Assembly (NCBI GenBank): GCA_002328865.1
Contig: DCWO01000034.1
Location: forward strand, 1 to 16,261
Source: Dehalococcoidia bacterium UBA2160
GTDB taxonomy: Bacteria > Chloroflexota > Dehalococcoidia > Lucifugimonadales > UBA1123
Length of the DNA: 16,261 nucleotides
Direction of reading: 5' to 3'
Shown: positions 11,704-16,261 of the stretch, piece after piece
How positions within the stretch are numbered: position 1 is the first letter of the stretch
Layout of the letters: each line of letters begins with the position of its first letter
Notes under the pieces: model-generated
The model's database searches: none
What the model was told of the DNA's origin: nothing
What the model saw: the letters and a program-made list of their open reading frames with translations, nothing else
Translations under genes and position numbers: made by a program

Positions 11704-13140
11704 TTAGGCGTCGAAGTACAGGAAGAACTCGTACGGGTGAGGTCGGAGCCTCATCGGGTCGAGCTCGTTGGTGCGCTTGTAGTCGAGCCAGGTCTCGATC
11801 AGATCGGACGTGAACACGTCGCCCGCGAGCAGGAATTCGTGATCCGCCTCCAAAGCGTCCAACACCGCGTCCAGGCTGCCTGGCACTTGCTCGACATTCG
11901 CTGCTTCTTCGGGCGAGAGGTCGTAGAGGTCAACGTCGAGCGGATCACCTGGGTCGATTTCGTTGCGGATCCCGTCGATGCCCGCCAGCAGCATCGCGGC
12001 AAAGGCCAAGTACGGGTTCGCCGTCGGGTCCGGGCACCGGAACTCGATTCGCTTCGAGTTCGGCGTGTCGAAGTATGCCGGGATGCGGCAGCAAGCGCTG
12101 CGGTTGCGGGCGGAGTAGGCCAGGTTGACCGGCGCCTCGAATCCGGGGACCAACCTGCGGTACGAGTTCGTCGTGGGCGCGGCGAAGGCCAACAGGGCGG
12201 GAGCGTGTTTCAGCAGACCGCCGATGTAGTACTTCATCGATTGGCTCATGTGGGCGTACCCGTCGCCGTAGAAGGTGTTTTTGCCGTCCTTCCAGATGCT
12301 CTGGTGCGTGTGCATGCCCGTCCCGTTGTCGCCGAAGAGAGGCTTGGGCATGAAGGTCGCAACCTTGCCATGCTTGGCGGCAATGTTTTTGAGCAGGTAT
12401 TTGTAGTACATCACGTTGTCGGCGGTTTGGGTCAGCGTATCGAATACGATGTCGATCTCGCCTTGGCCCGCGGTCGCCACTTCGTGGTGGTGCTTTTCGA
12501 CCTTTATGCCGAACTTCTGCATCTCGATAACGGCTTCCGAGCGGATATCGGAAAGGGTGTCGACCGGAGGCGCCGGGAAGTAGCCTTCTTTATGCCTCGG
12601 CCGAAAACCCTGGCTTGGGCCGCCGCCGATGCGCTCGGCGGCGCCTGCGTTCCAAATGCCCTCGTCCGAGTCGATGTGGTAGAAGCCCTCGTTCGCACTC
12701 TGGTCAAAGCGAGCGGAGTCGAAGATGAAGAACTCGAGCTCAGGGCCCCAGAAGCTCTGGTCGCCGAGGCCCGAGGACTTCAGGTACGCCTCGGCCTTGT
12801 GTGCGATGTGTCGGGGGTCGCGGGAGTACTCCTCGCCGGTGAGCGGGTCTCGGATGTCGCAGATCAGGCTCAGGGTCTTGATCTCGTAGACCGGGTCCAT
12901 ATTGGCCGTGGACGCGTCAGGCACGAGAAGCATGTCGCTCTCGTGAATCGCCTGGAACCCTCTGATGCTCGATCCATCGAAGCCGGTCCCCTCCGTGAAC
13001 AGGTCCTCGGTGACCTCGCTGGGTGGGATGGCCAGATGTTGCATGGTGCCTGGGAGATCGACAAACTTAAGGTCGATCATCTCCACACCTTGATCCTTGA
13101 TCATCTTGATTACATCTTTGCCGCTTATCGCATCTGCCAT
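11704..13140 (-). CDS. glnA: Glutamine synthetase, class I-beta (adenylylatable type)
   Basis: A 478-residue type I glutamine synthetase close to the enterobacterial GlnA pattern. Motifs in order are GTGFDGSSIRGFQ (51-63), GPELEFFIFD (132-141), HHHEVATAGQGEID (217-230), NGTGMHTHQSIW (272-283), NSYRRLVPGFEAP (325-337) and RIEFRCPDPTANPYLA (364-379). Y406 in DLYDLSPEE sits where E. coli has Y397, the residue adenylylated by GlnE, and the flanking residues match well. The C-terminal RLRPHPYEFFLYFDA is also typical. Start ATG at 13140 is supported by AGAGGAG (13150-13156) 9 nt upstream. It is the first gene of the nitrogen cluster, with a possible promoter about 340 nt upstream and a hairpin downstream. 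PII or GlnE control is inferred from the motif; neither gene is in the window. Confidence 0.96.
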   Translation of the reverse strand: MADAISGKDVIKMIKDQGVEMIDLKFVDLPGTMQHLAIPPSEVTEDLFTEGTGFDGSSIRGFQAIHESDMLLVPDASTANMDPVYEIKTLSLICDIRDPLTGEEYSRDPRHIAHKAEAYLKSSGLGDQSFWGPELEFFIFDSARFDQSANEGFYHIDSDEGIWNAGAAERIGGGPSQGFRPRHKEGYFPAPPVDTLSDIRSEAVIEMQKFGIKVEKHHHEVATAGQGEIDIVFDTLTQTADNVMYYKYLLKNIAAKHGKVATFMPKPLFGDNGTGMHTHQSIWKDGKNTFYGDGYAHMSQSMKYYIGGLLKHAPALLAFAAPTTNSYRRLVPGFEAPVNLAYSARNRSACCRIPAYFDTPNSKRIEFRCPDPTANPYLAFAAMLLAGIDGIRNEIDPGDPLDVDLYDLSPEEAANVEQVPGSLDAVLDALEADHEFLLAGDVFTSDLIETWLDYKRTNELDPMRLRPHPYEFFLYFDA

Positions 13141-13149
13141 GGCGTTTCT

Positions 13150-13156
13150 CTCCTCT
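13150..13156 (-). promoter_or_regulatory. Shine-Dalgarno of the class I-beta glnA
   Basis: AGAGGAG on the minus strand, 9 nt before the ATG at 13140, fixes the start of the synthetase. Confidence 0.8.
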
Positions 13157-13190
13157 ATTCGATCTAGTTACGGAGGCGGTCCCGTTGGCC

Positions 13191-13481
13191 TTACCTGTGC
13201 AAATCGCCCACGTCTCGCACGCACTCGAACCAGCTCCGTGGACTTCCGTGCGAGAACCGTATGTGGCCAAGTAGGCCGGTCACGATCATCGACTGCCAGT
13301 GCGCTGACACCCGCTTGGAAGCCACTCGGTCTCCCACAATCGGTCCGCGCCGGTTCTGAGGCCTATCGGCGAAACCCGCGATAAGTGCGGGGCAGTTGCC
13401 CTTGCCCATCCGAAGCTGGGTGCCCAAAATGATTTCGAGGGCGATAGCGCCAACGAAGTCCAAGCCGCCTGGATTTGTCAC
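13191..13481 (-). CDS. Possible small hypothetical protein encoded in the glnA leader
   Basis: An open frame of 96 codons begins with GTG (13479-13481) and ends at TAA (13191-13193), 50 nt before the glnA ATG. I recognise no family. The sequence has a short hydrophobic stretch early on (FVGAIALEIILG) and a basic middle and tail (RPQNRRG, SHGSPRSWFECVRDVGDLHR). Many third positions are G or C, as in the neighbouring genes, but there is no convincing Shine-Dalgarno. The GTG would fall almost exactly on the predicted transcription start, so it could only be translated as a leaderless message. It also overlaps the hairpin at 13213-13255. It may instead be an untranslated structured leader. I lean slightly towards non-coding. 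Confidence 0.25.
   Translation of the reverse strand: MTNPGGLDFVGAIALEIILGTQLRMGKGNCPALIAGFADRPQNRRGPIVGDRVASKRVSAHWQSMIVTGLLGHIRFSHGSPRSWFECVRDVGDLHR
13213..13255 (-). promoter_or_regulatory. Stem-loop in the glnA 5' leader
   Basis: tctcgcacg (13213-13221) and cgtgcgaga (13247-13255) are perfect 9-bp inverted copies separated by 25 nt. The stem would form in the glnA transcript about 70-115 nt before the start codon. Next to it, 13265-13277 can form a GGCC-GGCC mini-hairpin. It is a candidate cis-regulatory RNA, without a recognised class. Confidence 0.4.
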
Positions 13482-13488
13482 CGTGACA
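13476..13488. promoter_or_regulatory. Operator-like perfect palindrome at the predicted glnA start
   Basis: TGTCAC-C-GTGACA is a perfect 6-bp inverted repeat with a single central base. It is centred within a base or two of the start predicted from the promoter at 13490-13517. This position is typical of a repressor operator. The half-site spacing does not fit the Bacillus GlnR/TnrA box (TGTNA-N7-TNACA) or the NtrC site. Confidence 0.45.
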
Positions 13489-13489
13489 G

Positions 13490-13517
13490 TTTATCCTCGC
13501 CTCTTGGTCGCCCGCAA
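13490..13517 (-). promoter_or_regulatory. Candidate promoter of the class I-beta glnA
   Basis: The minus strand shows TTGCGG (13512-13517), a 16-nt spacer and GATAAA (13490-13495), giving a predicted start near 13483 and a leader of about 340 nt. Each box matches the consensus in only four of six positions, so the call rests partly on the palindrome that overlaps the predicted start. Confidence 0.35.
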
Positions 13518-13736
13518 GTGGGGCCGCCGCGCAGCCCAGACTGCCTTGTTCTTTCCAATATAGTTTGAATTATGCGGAACCGATGTTTCGGACGTGTTTC
13601 CCAGATGTTAAATGTTTGTTACAAGCCAGCCAATGGTCAACCTTCGGTCCGCGAACTCGGGTGGGGTCGTGCCCGCTGACGCCCTAGCGACGCACACCAG
13701 TCACCGGTCTCCCACGGTTCGTTCATGACACAAAAC
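13518..13736. other. Intergenic region between divergent glnA and prepilin genes
   Basis: No supported gene lies here. The stretch 13555-13625 is AT-richer than its surroundings and has repeated TGTTT words and -10-like hexamers on the minus strand (CATAAT near 13569-13574 and TATATT near 13557-13562), none with a good -35. It may hold additional glnA promoter or activator sites. Confidence 0.35.
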
Positions 13737-13764
13737 TACAATCGATATCACTCGATCGGGTGAT
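13737..13764 (+). promoter_or_regulatory. Possible promoter -10 and adjacent palindrome upstream of the prepilin gene
   Basis: TACAAT at 13737-13742 is a fair -10 hexamer without a good -35. Just downstream, 13747-13764 (atcactcgatcgggtgat) is an 18-bp palindrome with a single mismatched pair. This would place an operator-like site at or just after the transcription start, about 100 nt before the prepilin start codon. Confidence 0.35.
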
Positions 13765-13852
13765 GTAACCTTCCTCCCGTGGCGGCATACTGGTCGTGGC
13801 AAAGACGCCCAAGGGCCGTTTCGACGGCTGGCGCCTGCCGGTACGCTGTCCC

Positions 13853-13858
13853 AGGAGG
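13853..13858 (+). promoter_or_regulatory. Shine-Dalgarno that sets the prepilin start
   Basis: AGGAGG lies 6 nt before the GTG at 13865. It favours that start over the in-frame GTG at 13796, which would add 23 residues ahead of the prepilin leader. Confidence 0.75.
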
Positions 13859-13864
13859 AGCCAA

Positions 13865-14212
13865 GTGAGGCCGATACGGACGCTAAGGAGTCGTCAGGGA
13901 TTTACGCTGATCGAGCTCGTCGCTGTCATGGCGATCATCGGAATTCTTGCCGCAATCGTCGTTCCGGCAGTGACCGGACCACAGCAGGCGAGCACCGACG
14001 CCGAGGTCAAGGAGGGCGCGTTCACGGTGCAGAGCACGTCAGGGGACTTCTTCGCGGCACAGGACTCGTCGGAAGTGGTAACGCCGTTGACGCTGGCGAT
14101 AAACGCCGACATCAATACAGACACGGACACGACCGCGACCAGCACCCAGAAGAAAAGCTCTCGCTGGCCAGAGACATATCTGACCGCCGACTCAGAGGTC
14201 ACGGTCGGGTAG
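13865..14212 (+). CDS. Type IV prepilin/pseudopilin-like protein, 3' end abutting a group II intron
   Basis: A 115-residue class III-signal protein. A short basic leader (MRPIRTLRSRQG) ends in the prepilin peptidase site G12|F13 with the conserved glutamate at +5 (E17) in GFTLIEL. A hydrophobic helix follows (residues 13-37, LVAVMAIIGILAAIVVPAV). The globular part is small and polar, with a Thr/Asp-rich stretch (NTDTDTTATST). It is expected to be an inner-membrane pilin subunit processed by PilD, or a minor pseudopilin; the partner genes are not in view. GTG at 13865 is chosen for its AGGAGG. The last base or bases and the TAG stop (14210-14212) come from the end of the antisense group II intron. 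Joining the flanks gives a stop one to four codons later, so the protein is probably nearly full length. It is the only clear plus-strand gene. Confidence 0.8.
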   Translation: MRPIRTLRSRQGFTLIELVAVMAIIGILAAIVVPAVTGPQQASTDAEVKEGAFTVQSTSGDFFAAQDSSEVVTPLTLAINADINTDTDTTATSTQKKSSRWPETYLTADSEVTVG

Positions 14213-14244
14213 CCCCAGGGGATCACTCCCCCAGGGCCCCCTGC
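14210..14244 (-). ncRNA. Group II intron domain VI
   Basis: Downstream of domain V the minus strand can fold as GCCC-T-GGGG / CCCC-T-GGGGC with loop GAGTGAT, then TAC at the intron end. No adenosine occurs 7-8 nt from the 3' end, where a bulged branch-point A normally sits; the nearest A apart from the terminal TAC is about 15 nt away. Confidence 0.55.
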
Positions 14245-14278
14245 AGATCCGGACGTGCAGATTTCCCGCATCCGGCTC
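14245..14278 (-). ncRNA. Group II intron domain V
   Basis: Exactly 34 nt on the minus strand starting GAGCCGGATGCGGGAAA and ending GTCCGGATCT. The outer stem pairs GAGCCGGA with TCCGGATCT and the tip has a GAAA-type loop. This is the catalytic domain and lies 1 nt after the maturase stop codon. Confidence 0.8.
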
Positions 14279-14279
14279 C

Positions 14280-15653
14280 TCAGACCACGGGCTTCGCTAA
14301 GGGCCGAGAGGTGCTGTGCACCACCCGCGGCGATGGCAGTGGGTAGCGACGCAACAGCCGCTCATAGTCATCCCACGGTATCCGTCCCCGCTGGGAGCGC
14401 CGCCCCAGCCACTTGTGCCAGGTCCGCCGCACTTCCCATTGGAAGCGAGCCAACGCCTCGTAGTTGCCGGTGATGCCGTAGTAGTTGAAGTGGCCGCGCA
14501 ACTTGCGCACCAACATCCCGTGCTGTACGGCGAGGGGAAGGTGACGATTGGTCCGACACCATCCACGCACCCCTTTGACGGCCCGTGTGAACCGGCTTTT
14601 CGCCGTCCTTCGCTTTATCACCCAGCCTCCCCTCCAGGACTTGCCCCAGTAGTGAGTGAAGCCCAGAAAGTCGAAACTGTTGGACCGAGAGGGGACCTGT
14701 GTGTCCCCTGCCCGGCGCTGCGAGGGTCGGACGAACCGAACCACACGCGTCTTATCCGGGTGAAGCTTCAGGCCGAATTTACCGAAACGCTTTGGCAGGA
14801 CGTCCATCACTCGCCTGGCATCTCTCTCCCGCTCCAAGACCAGGACGAAATCGTCGGCATAGCGGACTAGGAAGCTCGGACCACCAAGTCGTGGCTTGAC
14901 CTCCTGCTCGAACCAAACGTCCATAACCTCGTGCAGATAGATGTTCGCCAGTAGCGGCGAGATGACTCCGCCCTGGGGTGTACCTGTCTCGGGGCGGCGA
15001 ATCTCCCCTTGCTCCAACACTCCTGCCTTCAACCACTTATGAACTAGCCGGCGTATCACGCCGTCCCTTACCCGCTGGTCGAGAAAGCCCCGTAGCTGGC
15101 TGTGGTCCAGTTCATCGAAGAACGACTGAATGTCCACCTCCACCAACCAACCCCCCTTCATCACTATCATCCCCTGCCAGAGAGCTTGGAGCGCCTGATG
15201 GGCCGAACGCCCTGGCCGAAAGCCATACGAACAGCCCAGAAAGTCGGACTCATAGATGGCCTCAAGGACCATCGCCACCGCCCGCTGCAAGACTTTGTCC
15301 TCAAAGGTAGGTATTCCGATTGGACGCATCATGCGTCCATCGGCCTTCGGGATGTAGGTCCTGCGGACCGGGGGGGCGTGATACGAGCCCGTGTGCATGC
15401 GATCCAGCAACGACTGCAGGTTGGCTTCCAGGTTCACTGCGTACGCTGCTGCCGTCTGCCCATCCACTCCAACCGCCCCGTCCTTACGGGTGCGGCGATA
15501 CGCCTCTGTCAGAAGCTTCAGATCAATATGGTGGGCCAGGGTCGTGAAGGTCCACTGCGGGTTCCTTCTCGCCAGTTCCGCTATCTGTTGTAGTCCCGGG
15601 GAGATGTACCTGGAGCTCAAAGTCTCCTCCATCGTTCCCTCCAACAGTGCCAT
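14280..15653 (-). CDS. ltrA: Group II intron reverse transcriptase/maturase
   Basis: A 457-residue intron-encoded protein that assists splicing and copies the intron RNA during retrohoming. The reverse transcriptase blocks are in order: RRTYIPKADGRMRPIGIPT-like block (about 98-117), YGFRPGRSAHQAL (143-155), VEVDIQSFFDELDH (172-185), GTPQGGVISPLLANIYLHEVMD (226-247) and the catalytic YADD in RYADDFVLVLE (near 268). The maturase X domain follows (KLRGHFNYYGITGNYEAL, then WKWLGRRSQRG-like sequence). The protein ends soon after, with no HNH endonuclease motif, so target priming probably uses nascent strands or RT-only integration. ATG at 15653 is used. An ATG at 15632 has a better Shine-Dalgarno (GGAGG, 5 nt upstream) and would remove seven residues. 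The gene lies fully inside the intron, between domain I-III RNA and domain V. Confidence 0.93.
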   Translation of the reverse strand: MALLEGTMEETLSSRYISPGLQQIAELARRNPQWTFTTLAHHIDLKLLTEAYRRTRKDGAVGVDGQTAAAYAVNLEANLQSLLDRMHTGSYHAPPVRRTYIPKADGRMMRPIGIPTFEDKVLQRAVAMVLEAIYESDFLGCSYGFRPGRSAHQALQALWQGMIVMKGGWLVEVDIQSFFDELDHSQLRGFLDQRVRDGVIRRLVHKWLKAGVLEQGEIRRPETGTPQGGVISPLLANIYLHEVMDVWFEQEVKPRLGGPSFLVRYADDFVLVLERERDARRVMDVLPKRFGKFGLKLHPDKTRVVRFVRPSQRRAGDTQVPSRSNSFDFLGFTHYWGKSWRGGWVIKRRTAKSRFTRAVKGVRGWCRTNRHLPLAVQHGMLVRKLRGHFNYYGITGNYEALARFQWEVRRTWHKWLGRRSQRGRIPWDDYERLLRRYPLPSPRVVHSTSRPLAKPVV

Positions 15654-16237
15654 GGCCTGGCCGCCCCTTCCCTCTATCGGGTCCCTTTGGGCTGGTTCCC
15701 CGGCTTCTTCGGTACTATGGGCGACTCCGACTTCTGAACGCCTGTCCCGCCGCGCTTCGTTTCCTTCGCACGGCCGTACCCCTGCAGCGCTCCTCTTTCG
15801 CTCCCGGTGGCCGCGGAGCGCAGCGACCTCGGGCCCGGGGGCTTGAGTAAACCGGATCCCCCTTTCCGGTGTGACCTTCGGGGAGGCGTCCAGACCTCCC
15901 AGGTTCCTGGGGAACCCTCATGCGCATGCCCTGTTCTTCGACCCCGGCGGAGCTTCGGCACCAGGTCATTGCAGTGCCTCAGTTTTGCCTTCCACCAATT
16001 GAACGGCGTCGGCCTCCGCAAATATCACACTTTCGGGGCTGTATCACACGGCCCGCACACTCGCTGTCTACGCTTCACGTCCACGGTCACCCGTGACCGC
16101 GCAAGACTCGCTTCCGGCTGGCGACCACCCTTGGCCGGGCGGGACTGGCTACCCGCAGGGCTCCAACCGGAGGTTTCCGCGACTTCATAGTCCGCTATGT
16201 CATCGCTTCCTCCTCCGCCAGGCTTGACCTGGCGCAC
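15654..16237 (-). ncRNA. Group II intron 5' ribozyme part (domains I-III)
   Basis: About 584 nt between the GTGCGCC 5' end and the maturase ORF. No protein gene is supported here; the several open frames on both strands are by-products of GC-rich structured RNA. Visible stems include GCGCCAGG with CCTGGCG right at the 5' end and GGTCACGGGTGACC near 16083-16096. A candidate exon-binding site is at 15995-16002. Confidence 0.75.
15995..16002 (-). other. Candidate EBS1 of the group II intron
   Basis: The minus strand reads TCAATTGG, complementary to the last eight bases of the 5' exon (CCTATTGA, minus strand 16245-16238) except for one T-T pair. It lies about 235 nt inside the intron, where domain I usually presents EBS1. 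Confidence 0.5.
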
Positions 16238-16261
16238 TCAATAGGTGTGTAAACGTGGTCA
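16238..16261 (+). other. Flank beyond the intron (5' exon of the intron, 3' flank of the prepilin gene)
   Basis: This is host sequence (tcaataggtgtgtaaacg and onward) that would adjoin the pilin coding region without the intron. Joined at the preferred boundary it reads GGT CAA TAG, ending the pilin as VGQ. One base later it reads GGG TCA ATA GGT GTG TAA, ending as VGSIGV. The window stops here. Confidence 0.6.

Larger units (their letters stand above)
14209..16237 (-). mobile_element. Group II intron with reverse transcriptase, inserted antisense at the end of the prepilin gene
   Basis: The element is about 2029 nt long. Its 5' end reads GTGCGCC at 16237-16231 on the minus strand, the expected group II start. 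About 580 nt of domain I-III RNA precede an intron-encoded protein (14280-15653) placed in domain IV. A 34-nt domain V (14245-14278) and a terminal domain VI follow. The 3' end is set at 14209 because the minus strand reads GGGGCTAC there, fitting the AY rule, with an uncertainty of 1-2 nt. The 5' exon ends CCTATTGA, and TCAATTGG inside the intron (16002-15995) can pair with it in 7 of 8 positions as EBS1-IBS1. All parts needed for splicing and retrohoming seem present, so it may be active. It is transcribed opposite to the interrupted pilin gene and so would not be spliced from the pilin mRNA. Confidence 0.88.

Noticed and set aside
11737..13167. 476-codon plus-strand open frame opposite the class I-beta glnA
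   Set aside because: It is an exact shadow of a strongly conserved glutamine synthetase gene; its translation shows no family motif and is rich in Val, Arg and Gly, as expected from antisense GC-rich codons.
13200..13260. Resemblance of ACGGTTC...CACGGAAGTCC on the minus strand to the glutamine (glnA) riboswitch core
   Set aside because: Only short words match, the expected three-helix junction could not be drawn, and the known class is mainly cyanobacterial. A covariance-model search would decide.
13240..13300. Possible relic of a second group II intron domain V (gagaaccgtatgtgg) upstream of glnA
   Set aside because: There is no 34-nt hairpin with a GNRA loop, and no adjoining reverse transcriptase fragment.
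9850..13800. NtrC or Bacillus-type GlnR/TnrA sites near the synthetase genes
   Set aside because: No TGCACC-N5-GGTGCA or TGTNA-N7-TNACA match was found by eye in the intergenic regions.
13796..13864. Longer prepilin start at GTG 13796
   Set aside because: It has no Shine-Dalgarno and would give an unusually long leader. AGGAGG directly precedes GTG 13865.
13865..14212. Calling the prepilin a pseudogene because of the intron
   Set aside because: The frame, start signal, prepilin peptidase site and hydrophobic helix are intact, and the loss at the C-terminus is at most a few residues.
15674..16021. Open frames on both strands in the intron 5' region (about 70-130 codons)
   Set aside because: They overlap the ribozyme domains, overlap one another in several frames and show no recognisable protein motifs.

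Overview
The window looks like a chromosomal segment of a moderately high-GC bacterium. Nearly all genes lie on the minus strand, so transcription runs from right to left. The short dispersed palindromes (about 1-64 and 5188-5278) and the gene set resemble what I recall of environmental Chloroflexota (Dehalococcoidia/SAR202-like), but that placement is an inference and was not tested.

Right half, read in transcription order. A class I-beta glutamine synthetase (11704-13140) has a recognisable adenylylation-site motif and a long structured leader. It is followed by a hairpin and a canonical TTGACA-N17-TATATT promoter that drives a second glutamine synthetase of class I-alpha (10036-11370). Next come the large (5290-9849) and small (3541-5007) subunits of NADPH-type glutamate synthase. 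Together these four genes form a complete GS-GOGAT ammonium assimilation cluster with two differently controlled synthetases. A 282-nt gap carrying degenerate REP-like repeats separates gltB from gltD.

Left part. Three further minus-strand genes follow: an aminoglycoside-phosphotransferase-fold kinase (2454-3398), a class V PLP aminotransferase (1197-2369) and a D-2-hydroxyacid dehydrogenase of the CtBP/PGDH type (103-1116). Their substrates cannot be read from the sequence. The left edge is a REP-like inverted repeat.

Right edge. A small type IV prepilin-like gene (13865-14212) is the only clear plus-strand gene. A complete-looking group II intron (about 14209-16237, minus strand) is inserted antisense right at its 3' end. 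The intron has a GTGCGCC 5' end, a candidate EBS1 matching the flanking exon, a reverse transcriptase/maturase ORF without an endonuclease domain, a 34-nt domain V and a terminal domain VI. The intron end supplies the pilin's present stop codon, and excision in silico would give a stop only one or a few codons later. The window is therefore mostly core metabolism. The most unusual parts are the intron/pilin junction, the roughly 340-nt glnA leader with an operator-like palindrome at its predicted start, and the promoter-leader region between the two synthetases.
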